From Spartobacteria bacterium (lineage in GTDB: Bacteria; Verrucomicrobiota; Verrucomicrobiia; Chthoniobacterales; UBA10450), in the NCBI GenBank assembly GCA_003167365.1, contig PMTM01000006.1:1-64000 (forward strand): a stretch of DNA of 64,000 bases, written 5' to 3'. Both the position numbers and the translations under genes were made by a program. Position 1 is the stretch's first letter, and the number at the start of each line of letters is the position of its first letter. Of the stretch, positions 26,436-36,587 are shown one piece after another. The notes below the pieces were generated by a model. That model did no database searches. It saw nothing but the letters and a program-made list of their open reading frames with translations, and was not told the DNA's origin.

Positions 26436-28009
26436 GTACCACGCGCGCAGTCTGGCTATTTATTCTAGCACTGACGGCAGTTCGATTGTCGATCCTGGCG
26501 ACGACCGACCTTGCCTTCGACGAAGCGCACTATTGGATGTGGTCGGAGCGGCTCGCGCCCGCCTATTTCAGCAAAGGTCCCGGCGTCGCCTTCGCCATTC
26601 GCGCGAGCACGGCAATTTTCGGCGCGAACGAATTTGGCGTGCGCTTTTGGAGCCCGGTGCTCGGAGCCGGCACGAGCCTCCTTCTTTTTTATTTCGCGAG
26701 AAAATTGTTCAGCGCAAACGCTGGGCTATGGACAGTACTCGCCCTGAATGTAACCCCGATCTTCAATCTCGGTTCGTTCGTCATGACAATCGATCCGTTG
26801 TCGATCTTCCTCTGGACGGCGGCGATGTTCACGTTCTGGATCGCGATCGAACGGTCGCCAAGTTTTTCATGGTATTGGCCCGCGACCGGATTGCTGATCG
26901 GTCTCGGGTTCCTCTGTAAATATACGAACGCGTTGCAGTTAATTTCTGTTTTACTCGTCCTGGCACTCGTTCCGCGCTTACGGCAAGAATTCAAGCGGCC
27001 TGGCTTATACGTGTTGCTCGCCCTGTTCGCCGCATGCACGATCCCGCCGATCGTTTGGAATTCGCAGCACGCCTGGATCACGCTGGTGCATTTGCGATCG
27101 CGTGGAAGTCTCGATCAAGGTTTCGGATTTCACCCATCCGAGCTGCTTACGTTTCTTGGCCAACATTTTCTCGTTTATTCACCCTTTCTTTTTGCGGCCC
27201 TGGCCTGGGCCGTCATCCGCAGTTGGCGGCGCGTTAATCATCAGCTCAAAGTTTTGTTTCTGATGTGGTTTGGGTTGCCGGTATTCGCCTTCTACTTTTT
27301 TCTTTCGATCAACAAAGCCGCGTCACCAAACTGGGACGGTCTCGCATTCCTCAGCCTGGGACTGCTCGCGATCTATTTCTGGCAGGAGCGGCTCGAAGGC
27401 AGTCTACTGCTGCGCCGTTGCGCGGCGGCTGCGTTGTTGCTCGGGTTAATAATGAGCGTAATCGCGCTCGAAACCGACTTGCTTCGCACTTTCGGCTTTC
27501 ATCTGCGACGAAACGATCCCAGCAACCGGATGCGCGGCTGGAAGTCGGCCACCGCGGCGGTAGAGAACATTCGAGAAAATCTCGAAGCAAAGTTGGGCGA
27601 AAAGCTTTTTCTGATCGCGGACGAACGCGATCGCGCATCGGAAATTTCATTTTACTTGCGCGACAAGCGGATGGAAGGGCTGGGGCATCCGCCGGTTTAC
27701 ATCATTGAGTCGCAAGCCATGGTGAATCAATTCTCGTTCTGGCCGCGCTACGATGAATTCGTCGACGCACCGATCAAGGCCACTCCGGCCGGCGAAGATG
27801 TCTATAGTGAAGAAAAAGGAGTCAATCTTTTCACCGGCCGCAGCGCGCTTTTCATCCGCGACGGAGACAAAGGCGACCTGCCGCGAAATATTCGCGCGGC
27901 TTTTCAATCAACAGAATCAGTGGGCACGATCGAAGTGCGGCGTTATGGCGATCGCCTCCGCTTGTGGCAGGTCTTCCTTTGCCGAGGATATCGAACGCTG
28001 CCGCTATGA
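26432..28009 (+). CDS. GT39/ArnT-like membrane glycosyltransferase
   Basis: A 525-residue protein with about eleven membrane helices. The first outside loop has the DE motif typical of GT-C enzymes that use polyprenyl-phosphate sugars: DLAFDEAHYWMWSERLAPAYFSKGPGVA. FLCKYTNALQ and NKAASPNWDGLAFLSLGL match the ArnT/PMT family. The soluble C-terminal part (about 380-525) is periplasmic. It starts and ends with ATGA overlaps (with PAP2 upstream and the GT2 gene downstream), so the three genes form one coupled unit. The acceptor (lipid A, protein or other glycan) cannot be told from sequence. Confidence 0.88.
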   Translation: MSTTRAVWLFILALTAVRLSILATTDLAFDEAHYWMWSERLAPAYFSKGPGVAFAIRASTAIFGANEFGVRFWSPVLGAGTSLLLFYFARKLFSANAGLWTVLALNVTPIFNLGSFVMTIDPLSIFLWTAAMFTFWIAIERSPSFSWYWPATGLLIGLGFLCKYTNALQLISVLLVLALVPRLRQEFKRPGLYVLLALFAACTIPPIVWNSQHAWITLVHLRSRGSLDQGFGFHPSELLTFLGQHFLVYSPFLFAALAWAVIRSWRRVNHQLKVLFLMWFGLPVFAFYFFLSINKAASPNWDGLAFLSLGLLAIYFWQERLEGSLLLRRCAAAALLLGLIMSVIALETDLLRTFGFHLRRNDPSNRMRGWKSATAAVENIRENLEAKLGEKLFLIADERDRASEISFYLRDKRMEGLGHPPVYIIESQAMVNQFSFWPRYDEFVDAPIKATPAGEDVYSEEKGVNLFTGRSALFIRDGDKGDLPRNIRAAFQSTESVGTIEVRRYGDRLRLWQVFLCRGYRTLPL

Positions 28010-28716
28010 GTGAAGCAACGAATTCGCCCCAAGTCTCCGTCGTCATCCCGGTCTTCAACGAGGAAGAGAACATTTCGATCCTGCAATCGGAATTGCGCGT
28101 TGCACTCGCGGGCATTGATCACGAGATCGTCTTCGTCGATGATGGATCGACCGATCGCACGGTGGAGAAAATTGAGCACGGTACTAATGTTCGCGTCCTG
28201 CGTATTGAAAAGAACACGGGGCAAAGCGCGGCTTTATATGTGGGTTGCAAAGCCGCCCGCGGAGCTACCGTTGTTATGATCGACAGCGATTTGCAAAATG
28301 ACCCGGCCGACATCCCGCGATTGCTGGCCGAGATTTCCAAAGGCGCCGACATGGTTTGTGGTTACCGCAGGACACGCAAGGACACGATGCAAAAACGGAT
28401 CATCAGTCGCGTAGCCAATTTTGTGCGGAGCCGCTACACCGGCGACGGCATTCGCGACACCGGTTGCACTTTGAAAGCGATGCGGCGCGAATGCGGCGAT
28501 GAATTTATTCCGTTCAAAGGAATGCATCGTTTCATGGCTTCGCTGGTCAAGGGTGGCGGATATCGCATCGTTGAAATTCCGGTCAATCATCGGCCGCGCC
28601 GTTTTGGCCAAACCAAATACGGTTTCGGCAGCCGGGGACTAAAAACAGTGAGAGATCTCCTGGGCGTTCGCTGGCTGCTCGACCGGCATCTGCGCTACAA
28701 AGTGCGCGAGGAATAG
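28006..28716 (+). CDS. GT2 polyprenyl-phosphate sugar synthase (DPM1/ArnC-like)
   Basis: A 236-residue GT-A enzyme: VSVVIPVFNEEENI, FVDDGSTDRTV, GQSAALYVGCKAARG, MIDSDLQNDPADIPRL (metal-binding DxD region) and a C-terminal NHRPRRFGQTKYGFGSRGLK. Unlike ArnC it has no C-terminal membrane helices, like DPM1 of the soluble type. Expected to transfer a sugar from a nucleotide donor to polyprenyl phosphate, supplying the GT39 enzyme encoded immediately upstream. Confidence 0.9.
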   Translation: MSEATNSPQVSVVIPVFNEEENISILQSELRVALAGIDHEIVFVDDGSTDRTVEKIEHGTNVRVLRIEKNTGQSAALYVGCKAARGATVVMIDSDLQNDPADIPRLLAEISKGADMVCGYRRTRKDTMQKRIISRVANFVRSRYTGDGIRDTGCTLKAMRRECGDEFIPFKGMHRFMASLVKGGGYRIVEIPVNHRPRRFGQTKYGFGSRGLKTVRDLLGVRWLLDRHLRYKVREE

Positions 28717-28792
28717 TGGGTTAACTCCCCGGCCAAATCCCGCTTGTCATCCGAAACCCTCAGGATAAGCTTTCGCTCCCACGGGGAATTGC

Positions 28793-29257
28793 ATGTCGTT
28801 GGCCAGCCTATTATCCGCCGAGCAAATCATCCCCGAGATGAAGGCGACCGAGCGTTGGCCGGCCATCGTCGAGCTGATCGATTTGCTCGTCAGCCTGGGC
28901 AAAATCAAGCCCGAGGATCGCGACAGCATTCTTGCTTCGCTCAAGCAGCGCGAGGAAACGATGAGCACCGGCATCGGCTTCGGGATTGCGATTCCGCACT
29001 GCTCCTCCGATCGGCTCGATGAAGTCGTCGCGGCTTTCGGAAGATCGAGCACGGGAATCGAGTTCGACGCGCTGGATAACGCGCCGGTGAAGTTTGTCGT
29101 CCTATTCATCGTGCCGAAGAATCAATTTCAGACGCATCTGCGCACTCTCGCTTCGATTGCGAAATTCCTGAACGATCGTTCGGTGCGCGAACGCCTGGCC
29201 ACCGCGCCCTCGGCCGAAGAAATTTTGTCGATCTTCCGCGAACGCGCACAAGCGTAA
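28793..29257 (+). CDS. PTS EIIA domain protein (PtsN/fructose type)
   Basis: A 154-residue stand-alone EIIA domain. The phosphorylated histidine is in GFGIAIPHCSSDRL (about residue 67), followed by VKFVVLFIVPKNQFQTHLRTLASIAK, typical of the PtsN/EIIA-Ntr and fructose EIIA fold. With no EIIB/EIIC nearby it is probably regulatory (EIIA-Ntr type) rather than a transporter part. It lies 17 bases before argS. Confidence 0.85.
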   Translation: MSLASLLSAEQIIPEMKATERWPAIVELIDLLVSLGKIKPEDRDSILASLKQREETMSTGIGFGIAIPHCSSDRLDEVVAAFGRSSTGIEFDALDNAPVKFVVLFIVPKNQFQTHLRTLASIAKFLNDRSVRERLATAPSAEEILSIFRERAQA

Positions 29258-29274
29258 GCGGAGTTCGCACCGCC

Positions 29275-30981
29275 ATGGAAACGTTCCAGTCCCTTCTCGG
29301 GCGAAAACTGTCCGACGCCCTCGCCAAAGCCGGTTTGCCCGAAGCGGCCGATGTAACACCGGCGACCGATCCCCGCTTTGGCGATTATCAAACAAACGCC
29401 GCGCTCGTTCTCGCCAAACAGCGCGGTGAGAAGCCAAGAGATGTCGCGGAGAAAATTATCGCGCATCTCAAGGTTAGCGACGTTTCGGAAATGCCGACTG
29501 TCGCTGGCGCGGGCTTCATAAATTTCACTCTGCGCGCTGAGTCTATCGCCCAGAAAGCGCTCGAGATTTTGGCGGATGATCGTCTTGGCGTAGCCAGATC
29601 GACTTCGCCGAAAAAAATCGTGATCGATTTCGGCTCACCCAATGTGGCCAAACCGATGCACGTCGGTCACATTCGCAGCACCGTTCTGGGCGACGCTCTT
29701 GCGCGCATTGCGCAGTTTCTCGGTCACGAAATCGTCCGCGACAATCACATCGGCGATTGGGGGACGCAGTTCGGCATGGTGATCTGGGGTTGGAAGAATT
29801 TGCTCGATCGACCAGCACTCGAGCGGGATCCGATCGGCGAGATTGTCCGTATCTACAAAGAGACTAACGAAAGATCGACCAGCGATCCTACCGTGCGCGA
29901 AGCCTGTCGGCAGGAGCTGGTTAAACTGCAATCCGGCGATCCGAAAAATTTTTCGATTTGGAAACAATGCGTCGAGTTGTCGATGCAGGACTTCGAGCGC
30001 ATTTACGGGCTGCTCGACATTCACTACGACATCCAGCGCAGCGAAAGTTTTTACAATGATCGTTTGCCCAACGTGGTTGAGCGATTGCTAAAATCGGGAA
30101 TTGCAGAAATCAGCGAAGGCGCCGTCTGTGTTTTCTTCCGAGATATTCCCGAACTGGCGGACAAGCCATGCATCATTCGCAAGCGCGATGGCGGCTTTAA
30201 CTATGCTACTACCGATGTCGCGACCGTCGATTATCGGATCAATGATCTAAAGTCAGACACAATTTGGCTGGTGGTCGGTGCGCCGCAAATCTTGCATTTC
30301 AAACAAATTTTCGCGATCGCGCGCCGCGAAGGTTACACCGCCGATTTTCGCCATATTACCTTTGGCAGCATTTTGGGTGAAGACCGCAAACTCATGAAGA
30401 CGCGCTCGGGCGAGAACGTGCCGCTGCGCGATTTGCTCGATGAAGCCGTGCAGCGGGCGCGCAAGATCATCGAAAAGAAGAACCCCGATTTGAGCGAGAC
30501 GGAGAAGATCGATATCGCGCAGAAGATCGGCATCGGCGCGGTGAAATACTACGATCTCTCCCAGTATCGAATGACGGACTACGTCTTTTCCTGGGACCGA
30601 ATGTTGTCACTCCAGGGAAACACCGCGCCCTATTTGCAAAATGCTTACGTCCGCGTTCGCTCGATTTTCCGCAAAGCCGGCGCGCCGGCCGGCAAGATCG
30701 ACAAGTTAATCTTAAGGGAAGTTGCGGAAATCAATCTCGCGAAACGTCTTTGCCAGTTCGCCGAAGTTGTACCTCAAGTGTTGAACGATTTTCGGCCGAA
30801 CATTCTCGCCAATTATTTGTTCGAGCTGGCGAACAGTTTCCACGCATTTTACGAAGCCTGTCCGGTTTTGAAGTCGGAGGAGCCGGTGCGCGCCTCGCGG
30901 CTTGCGCTTTCCGAACTGACCGGGCGCGTCATGCTACGCGGCCTCGATCTGCTTGGAATCAAAGTACCGGAAAAGATGTAA
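29275..30981 (+). CDS. argS: arginyl-tRNA synthetase
   Basis: Class I aminoacyl-tRNA synthetase charging tRNA-Arg. 568 residues with the N-terminal Add-1 domain (1-110), the HIGH motif as KPMHVGHIRST, NHIGDWGTQFG, NYATTDVATVDYR, the degenerate KMSKS region as DRKLMKTRSGENVPLRDLL, and the DALR anticodon-binding domain with the C-terminal MLRGLDLLGI. Full length. Confidence 0.97.
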   Translation: METFQSLLGRKLSDALAKAGLPEAADVTPATDPRFGDYQTNAALVLAKQRGEKPRDVAEKIIAHLKVSDVSEMPTVAGAGFINFTLRAESIAQKALEILADDRLGVARSTSPKKIVIDFGSPNVAKPMHVGHIRSTVLGDALARIAQFLGHEIVRDNHIGDWGTQFGMVIWGWKNLLDRPALERDPIGEIVRIYKETNERSTSDPTVREACRQELVKLQSGDPKNFSIWKQCVELSMQDFERIYGLLDIHYDIQRSESFYNDRLPNVVERLLKSGIAEISEGAVCVFFRDIPELADKPCIIRKRDGGFNYATTDVATVDYRINDLKSDTIWLVVGAPQILHFKQIFAIARREGYTADFRHITFGSILGEDRKLMKTRSGENVPLRDLLDEAVQRARKIIEKKNPDLSETEKIDIAQKIGIGAVKYYDLSQYRMTDYVFSWDRMLSLQGNTAPYLQNAYVRVRSIFRKAGAPAGKIDKLILREVAEINLAKRLCQFAEVVPQVLNDFRPNILANYLFELANSFHAFYEACPVLKSEEPVRASRLALSELTGRVMLRGLDLLGIKVPEKM

Positions 30982-30984
30982 CGG

Positions 30985-31098
30985 TGTCATCCCGAGTAGC
31001 GCAGACGAGGGACCTCGCTATTACAGTTTTGGTCACCCAAAACAATAGAGGATGCACCACTCGCTGGTGTGAGGTCCTTCGCTCCGCTCAGGATGACA
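30985..31098. repeat. palindromic repeat, TCATCCCGAG type
   Basis: Edges gtcatcccgag and ctcaggatgac; starts four bases after the argS stop, ahead of carB. Inner blocks gagggacctcgc and gtgaggtccttcgc. Confidence 0.8.
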
Positions 31099-31187
31099 GA
31101 CGTTAGCGCACATGCGGTGAAAGATTAATCTCGCCGTCTTTCGCTCGTGACGTTCCCGTAATTTCATCTAATGTCCCGGCTGCGCAG

Positions 31188-34100
31188 ATGCCGCGAAACG
31201 ATCAGATCAAAAGAATTTTGCTTATCGGCTCCGGTCCAATCGTGATCGGGCAGGGTTGCGAATTTGATTATTCCGGCGTGCAAGCGTGCAAAGCCCTGCG
31301 CGAAGAAGGCTACCAGGTCGTGTTGGTCAACTCGAACCCGGCCACAATCATGACCGATCCGGAGTTCGCCGATCGCACTTACATCGAGCCGATCACCGCC
31401 GAAGTGATCGAGGCGATAATCAAGCGCGAAAAACCGGACGCGCTTCTGCCGACGATGGGCGGCCAAACGGCGCTTAACGCCGCGATGGAACTTTATCGCA
31501 ATGGCGCGCTCGCGCGGCACGGCGTGAAATTGATCGGCGCCAACGCGCAAGCCATCGCCAAGGGCGAAGATCGACAATTGTTCAAGGAAGCGATGCTGCG
31601 CATCGGTCTGGATGTGCCGCGATCAGGGATCGCACGGTCGCTCGCAGATGCTAACCGCGTTGTTGGTGAAATCGGAACATTTCCCCTTATTGTTCGCCCG
31701 GCATTCACGCTCGGCGGACGGGGCGGTGGCATCGCCTACAATCGCGACGAACTGAACGAGATCGTCACGCTCGGACTCGATCTCTCACCAGTCAGCGAAG
31801 TTCTCATCGAGGAGTCGCTCGTCGGCTGGAAGGAATTCGAAATGGAGGTGATGCGCGATCGCGCGGACAACTGTGTCGTCGTTTGTTCGATCGAGAACTT
31901 CGATCCAATGGGCGTGCACACCGGCGATTCGATCACGGTCGCGCCCGTGCAAACGCTCACCGACAAAGAATATCAGATGATGCGCGATGCCGCTTTCGAC
32001 GTCATCCGCGAAATCGGCGTCGAAACCGGCGGATCGAACATTCAGTTCGCGGTTAACCCTGACAACGGACGGATGGTTGTGATCGAAATGAACCCGCGCG
32101 TCTCGCGCTCGAGTGCGCTCGCTTCGAAAGCCACCGGATTCCCGATTGCGAAGATCGCGGCAAAACTCGCCGTCGGTTACACGCTCGACGAAATTAAGAA
32201 CGACATTACTCGCGAAACGCCGGCGTCTTTTGAGCCGACAATCGATTACTGCGTCGTGAAAGTGCCGCGGTTCACCTTCGAAAAATTTCCCCAAGCCGAC
32301 CCGACGCTCACGACGCAGATGAAAAGCGTGGGCGAAGCGATGGCAATCGGACGCACATTCAAGGAAGCGCTGCAAAAGGCGTTGCGCAGTTTGGAAATCA
32401 AACGCTTCGGCTTGTGCGGCGATGGCGCGGACAAACATGTCGATTTGGAAACGTTGCGCCTAAAGCTCTCGATCCCGAACGCCGAACGGATCTTTCATCT
32501 CGCACAGGCATTCCAGGACGGCGCGTCGATCGACGAGGTCTATGAACTAACAAAGATCGACAAGTGGTTCTTGCAGAACGTCCGTGAAATCGTCGCCGCA
32601 CGCAGTTCTTTGGGTAGGGTGGACGTCTTGTCCGGCGACCGCGCTACCCTTTTCCGCGCGAAGAAGCTTGGGTTTTCCGATCGACAACTCGCGGTTGCAT
32701 CTAACACCACCGAGCAAGAAATCCGATCGCGACGAAAATCGCTAAACGTTCTTCCCACTTATCGCCTCGTCGATACCTGTGCGGCGGAATTTGAAGCCTA
32801 CACGCCGTACTACTACTCAACTTACGGGGACGAAAACGAGCGGCGCGAGAGCGGTAAACGCAAAGTGATGATCCTCGGCGGCGGGCCGAACCGTATCGGC
32901 CAGGGAATCGAATTCGATTACTGCTGCGTGCACGCGGCGTTTGCGCTGCGCGAGCTCGGATTTGAAACCATCATGGTGAACTCGAATCCGGAAACGGTTT
33001 CGACTGATTATGACACGAGCGACAAACTTTATTTCGAGCCGCTCACACTTGAGGACGTGCTCAACATTTACGATCAGGAAAAACCGGAAGGCGTGATCGT
33101 GCAGTTCGGCGGACAGACGCCGCTCAATCTCGCGGACGGGTTGAGAGCCGCCGGCGTTCCAATCCTCGGCACTCAACCAGAGAGTATCGAGACCGCGGAA
33201 AATCGACAATTGTTTGCGGCCATGCTCGACAAACTCGGTTTGCGGCAAACGCCGAACGGTTCGGCGGTCAACACCGATGAAGCGGTCGCCATTGCAAATA
33301 AGATCGGCTACCCGGTTCTCGTTCGCCCTTCGTTCGTTCTCGGTGGCCGCGCGATGGAGCTGATTTATCACGAGGAAGACTTGCGCCGTTACATGGCGAG
33401 CGCGATCGAGATCACGCCGGATCGGCCGGCGCTGGTCGATCGCTTTCTCGAGGACGCAATCGAAGTCGACGTCGATTGCATTTCCGATGGAGAGACATCG
33501 GTCATCGGCGCGATCATGGAACACATCGAGCAAGCCGGAATCCACAGCGGAGACAGCGCATGTGTCATCCCCAGTTTTTCGCTGTCGCAGAAAATTCTCG
33601 GCGAAATTTCCTCCGCGACCAAGGCGATGGCGCGTGAACTGAATGTGCGCGGTCTGATGAACGTGCAGTTCGCAGTCAAAGGCGAAGACGTTTACGTCCT
33701 CGAGGTCAATCCGCGGGCTTCGCGCACGGTCCCGTTCGTGAGCAAGGCAATCGGAGTTCCGTTAGCCAAGCTCGCCGCCAAAGTGATGGCGGGCCAAACT
33801 TTGACCGAGCTCAACTTCACCAAAGAAATCGTGCCGAAACATTTTTCGGTGAAGGAAGCGGTCTTTCCCTTTTTGCGCTACGAGGGCATGGACATATCGC
33901 TTGGTCCAGAAATGAAATCGACCGGTGAAGTGATGGGCATCGATGTCGATCTTGGCCTGGCTTACGCGAAATCGCAGATGGCCGCGCCGCCTGCTCTCCC
34001 CACCGGCGGGAATGTTTTCGTGAGCGTGAAGGACAGTGACAAGCAAGCTATCATTCCGGTCGCGCGCGAGTTCGTTAAACTCGGCTTCGGCATCGTCTCA

Positions 34101-34412
34101 ACATCCGGGACGGCCGACGCGCTTGCGGCCGCGGCAATTCCAGTGACCAAGGTTTTTAAAATCCTAGAAGGTCGCCCCAACATTCTCGACCGAGTCCAAA
34201 ACGGCGACATTAGCTTTATTATCAATACGCCCAGCGGAAAAATCCCGCGTCAGGACGAGGTGCGTATTCGCAACGCGGCGCTGCGCCGCAAAATTCCGAT
34301 CATGACGACCGTGCGCGCAGCGCTGGCCAGCGCGAACGGAATTCGCTCGCTCCAGAAAAACAAAGTAAGCGTGCGCAGCTTGCAGGAATATCACGCTGCG
34401 ACAACCGCGTGA
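31188..34412 (+). CDS. carB: carbamoyl-phosphate synthase large subunit
   Basis: ATP-dependent synthesis of carbamoyl phosphate from bicarbonate and glutamine-derived ammonia, for pyrimidines and arginine. 1,074 residues (E. coli 1,073) with both ATP-grasp halves: [24 protein letters not shown]-like opening and [16 protein letters not shown] in the first, [20 protein letters not shown] and [18 protein letters not shown] in the second. The C-terminal MGS-like allosteric domain includes [20 protein letters not shown]. The small subunit carA is not in the window. The linker around residues 475-490 ([15 protein letters not shown]) is encoded by DNA that resembles the GGTAGGG palindrome family. 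Confidence 0.97.
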   Translation: MPRNDQIKRILLIGSGPIVIGQGCEFDYSGVQACKALREEGYQVVLVNSNPATIMTDPEFADRTYIEPITAEVIEAIIKREKPDALLPTMGGQTALNAAMELYRNGALARHGVKLIGANAQAIAKGEDRQLFKEAMLRIGLDVPRSGIARSLADANRVVGEIGTFPLIVRPAFTLGGRGGGIAYNRDELNEIVTLGLDLSPVSEVLIEESLVGWKEFEMEVMRDRADNCVVVCSIENFDPMGVHTGDSITVAPVQTLTDKEYQMMRDAAFDVIREIGVETGGSNIQFAVNPDNGRMVVIEMNPRVSRSSALASKATGFPIAKIAAKLAVGYTLDEIKNDITRETPASFEPTIDYCVVKVPRFTFEKFPQADPTLTTQMKSVGEAMAIGRTFKEALQKALRSLEIKRFGLCGDGADKHVDLETLRLKLSIPNAERIFHLAQAFQDGASIDEVYELTKIDKWFLQNVREIVAARSSLGRVDVLSGDRATLFRAKKLGFSDRQLAVASNTTEQEIRSRRKSLNVLPTYRLVDTCAAEFEAYTPYYYSTYGDENERRESGKRKVMILGGGPNRIGQGIEFDYCCVHAAFALRELGFETIMVNSNPETVSTDYDTSDKLYFEPLTLEDVLNIYDQEKPEGVIVQFGGQTPLNLADGLRAAGVPILGTQPESIETAENRQLFAAMLDKLGLRQTPNGSAVNTDEAVAIANKIGYPVLVRPSFVLGGRAMELIYHEEDLRRYMASAIEITPDRPALVDRFLEDAIEVDVDCISDGETSVIGAIMEHIEQAGIHSGDSACVIPSFSLSQKILGEISSATKAMARELNVRGLMNVQFAVKGEDVYVLEVNPRASRTVPFVSKAIGVPLAKLAAKVMAGQTLTELNFTKEIVPKHFSVKEAVFPFLRYEGMDISLGPEMKSTGEVMGIDVDLGLAYAKSQMAAPPALPTGGNVFVSVKDSDKQAIIPVAREFVKLGFGIVSTSGTADALAAAAIPVTKVFKILEGRPNILDRVQNGDISFIINTPSGKIPRQDEVRIRNAALRRKIPIMTTVRAALASANGIRSLQKNKVSVRSLQEYHAATTA
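32612..32649. repeat. possible palindromic repeat inside carB
   Basis: Edges gggtag (32612-32617) and ctaccc (32644-32649) are inverted, with an inner ggac/gtcc pair, similar to the GGTAGGG elements at 17519 and 35939. It is read in frame within the carB oligomerisation linker. Confidence 0.4.
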
Positions 34413-34442
34413 CAGCGCGCCTGGTTCGTGCCAACAGTGATT

Positions 34443-35051
34443 ATGAAATCATTCGCACTTTGCTTTGTTTCGGTCGCTATTCTTTGTTCCACTGCCGAAT
34501 GTGCCGAAAACAAAAAGGAAACTTCTAATTCGATGAACTCAGCAGACGTTGCCGTAATTAAAACAAATGAGGGTGAAATGGTGGTGCAGTTCTGGACCGA
34601 TGCCGCGCCGAACACGATCGAAAATTTCAAAAAACTCGCGCGCGCCGGGTTTTACGACGGCACAACTTTCCATCGCATCGTTAAAGGCTTTATGATTCAG
34701 GGTGGCGATCCGAACACGAAGGATCTAGCCAAGGAAAGCAGTTACGGAATGGGCGATCCCGGCTACAAAATCAAAGCCGAATTCAACGATCATTCCCATG
34801 AACGCGGCGTCCTTTCGATGGCGCGGTCGAGCGATCCCGATTCCGCCGGCAGCCAGTTCTTTATCTGCCTGGGAGATGTCCGGCGCCTCGATCACCAATA
34901 CACGACTTTCGGTAAATTGATTAAAGGCGACAGCGTCCTTGGGGAAATCGGGGACACGGAAGTGGTTTCCGCCAATGGCGAAAAGAGCAAGCCGACCAAG
35001 CGCGTTGTGATCGAAAGCATCAAGATTGTCCCGGCAGATTCGGTGAAATAG
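34443..35051 (+). CDS. exported cyclophilin-type peptidyl-prolyl isomerase
   Basis: A 202-residue protein: signal peptide (MKSFALCFVSVAILCSTAECA), then a bacterial PpiA-like domain: VVQFWTDAAPNTIENFKKLARAGFYDG, TFHRIVKGFMIQGGDP (catalytic Arg region), RGVLSMARSSDPDSAGSQFFICL split over the core, and FGKLIKGDSVLGEI. The usual Trp/His cyclosporin-binding site is replaced (LDHQYTTFGKL), as in most bacterial forms. Start at the ATG at 34443 for the signal peptide; an in-frame GTG lies at 34428. Its stop is one base before aguB. Confidence 0.92.
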   Translation: MKSFALCFVSVAILCSTAECAENKKETSNSMNSADVAVIKTNEGEMVVQFWTDAAPNTIENFKKLARAGFYDGTTFHRIVKGFMIQGGDPNTKDLAKESSYGMGDPGYKIKAEFNDHSHERGVLSMARSSDPDSAGSQFFICLGDVRRLDHQYTTFGKLIKGDSVLGEIGDTEVVSANGEKSKPTKRVVIESIKIVPADSVK

Positions 35052-35052
35052 A

Positions 35053-35937
35053 ATGTCGGACCGCAAGTCCAAGGTCGCGCTCGTCCAAATGCGATGCGGC
35101 GCGGAGCCGGACAAAAACTTCTCCCGCGCAATCCAATTCGTTCGTGATGCCGCGAAGCAAGGCGCGGAGATTGTTTGCCTGCCAGAACTTTTTCGCTCGC
35201 AATATTTCTGTCAAACCGAGGATCACGACAACTTCGCGCTGGCCGAAGAAATTCCAGGAAGATCGACCACTACACTGGGCGAATTAGGGCGCGAACTGGG
35301 CGTCGTCGTCATCGCGTCTCTTTTCGAAAAGCGGAGCGCCGGCGTTTATCATAACACCGCTGCCATCATCGATGCCGACGGGAAATTTCTTGGAAAATAT
35401 CGCAAGATGCACATTCCCGACGATCCGCTTTACCACGAGAAATTTTATTTCACGCCCGGCGATCTCGGATTTCAGGCGTGGGAAACGCAGCGCGGAAAAA
35501 TCGGCGTGTGCGTTTGCTGGGACCAATGGTACCCCGAAGCTGCACGACTGACCGCGTTGCGCGGCGCCGAAATTTTGTTCTATCCAACCGCCATCGGCTG
35601 GCATCCCGGCGAGAAAAAGGAGTTTGGCGAAGCGCAACATTCTGCTTGGGAAACGATCCAGCGCAGTCACGCCATCGCGAACGGTTGTTATGTTGCGGTC
35701 GCCAATCGCGTCGGTCATGAAACGCCTGCCGGTGGAGCAGGCATTGAGTTCTGGGGTCAGAGTTTTATTTGCGGACCGGACGGCCAAATCATTGCCAAAG
35801 GCTCGATCGATAATGAAGAAATCGTGATCGCGGATATCAATTGGAGCGCGGTCGATCGACATCGCACTCATTGGCCGTTCTTGCGCGACCGTCGGGTCGA
35901 TGCCTACGGCGAAATCAATCAACGCCTAATCGATTAA
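35053..35937 (+). CDS. aguB: N-carbamoylputrescine amidase
   Basis: Nitrilase-superfamily enzyme releasing putrescine, CO2 and ammonia from N-carbamoylputrescine. 294 residues with the catalytic triad visible: Glu in CLPELFRSQYFCQ, Lys in LGKYRKMHIPDDP and Cys in GVCVCWDQWYPEAARL. LFYPTAIGWHP and the C-terminal HWPFLRDRRVDAYG are characteristic of AguB rather than other nitrilases. Completes the pathway begun by aguA, 15 kb away. Ends two bases before a palindromic repeat. Confidence 0.95.
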   Translation: MSDRKSKVALVQMRCGAEPDKNFSRAIQFVRDAAKQGAEIVCLPELFRSQYFCQTEDHDNFALAEEIPGRSTTTLGELGRELGVVVIASLFEKRSAGVYHNTAAIIDADGKFLGKYRKMHIPDDPLYHEKFYFTPGDLGFQAWETQRGKIGVCVCWDQWYPEAARLTALRGAEILFYPTAIGWHPGEKKEFGEAQHSAWETIQRSHAIANGCYVAVANRVGHETPAGGAGIEFWGQSFICGPDGQIIAKGSIDNEEIVIADINWSAVDRHRTHWPFLRDRRVDAYGEINQRLID

Positions 35938-35938
35938 C

Positions 35939-35992
35939 GGTAGGGACGCCGCGCTGCGGCGTCCGCGGACATCGCAGCGCGATGTCCCTACC
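35939..35992. repeat. double-hairpin repeat, GGTAGGG type
   Basis: ggtagggacgccgcgctgcg at the left edge, cgcgatgtccctacc at the right, with hairpins gacgccgcgctgcggcgtc and gacatcgcagcgcgatgtc. Begins two bases after the aguB stop. Closest relative of the element at 17519-17573. Confidence 0.85.
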
Positions 35993-36039
35993 ATCTGCCC
36001 GCAGTTTACCGCGACAGGACGCGGGTATAGATTGACCGC

Positions 36040-36573
36040 ATGAAACGAAACTTCCTCTCGATTATTGTTTTAATATCGGCCGTTTGTTGCGCGCTCTCGC
36101 TTACTTCGGCATCCGCGCAAGAAGTGAAGAAGGCGATCGCTGTTCTCCATCCCGCGTCCGGCAGTCAGGTCATGGGCACGGTTACATTCACGAAAACTGA
36201 CGGCGGAATGCAAGTGGTCGCCGATATAACTGGCCTAACGCCAGGCCAACATGGCTTTCACATTCACGAATTCGGCGATTGCTCGGCGCCTGATGCGACA
36301 TCCGCGGGCGGTCATTTCAATCCATCGAAAAATCCGCATGCCGGACATGACGACGCAAAGCGTCACGAGGGAGATCTTGGCAATATTGAAGCGGACAGCT
36401 CGGGCAAGGCGCATCTGGAGTTGACCGACAAGATAATGACGATGAGCGGCGAGATGTCGATTATCGGCCGCGGCGTGATCGTTCATGAGAAGGTCGACGA
36501 CTTGAAAACGCAGCCGACGGGCAACGCCGGCGGGCGAGTCGCCTGCGGCGTGATCGGCGTCGCCAAGCCGTAA
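36040..36573 (+). CDS. sodC: Cu/Zn superoxide dismutase
   Basis: Periplasmic superoxide dismutase of 177 residues with a signal peptide (MKRNFLSIIVLISAVCC to about SASA). Copper and zinc ligands are in HGFHIHEFGDC, AGGHFNPSKNPHAGHDD and RGVIVHEKVDD; the disulfide pair is CSAPD / GRVACGVIG. GDLGNIEADSSG gives the zinc Asp loop. Confidence 0.95.
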   Translation: MKRNFLSIIVLISAVCCALSLTSASAQEVKKAIAVLHPASGSQVMGTVTFTKTDGGMQVVADITGLTPGQHGFHIHEFGDCSAPDATSAGGHFNPSKNPHAGHDDAKRHEGDLGNIEADSSGKAHLELTDKIMTMSGEMSIIGRGVIVHEKVDDLKTQPTGNAGGRVACGVIGVAKP

Positions 36574-36587
36574 ATCTTCTCTGTAAG

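Noticed and set aside
32817-33545. A 242-codon minus-strand frame inside carB
   Set aside because: Antisense shadow of a complete, full-length CarB.
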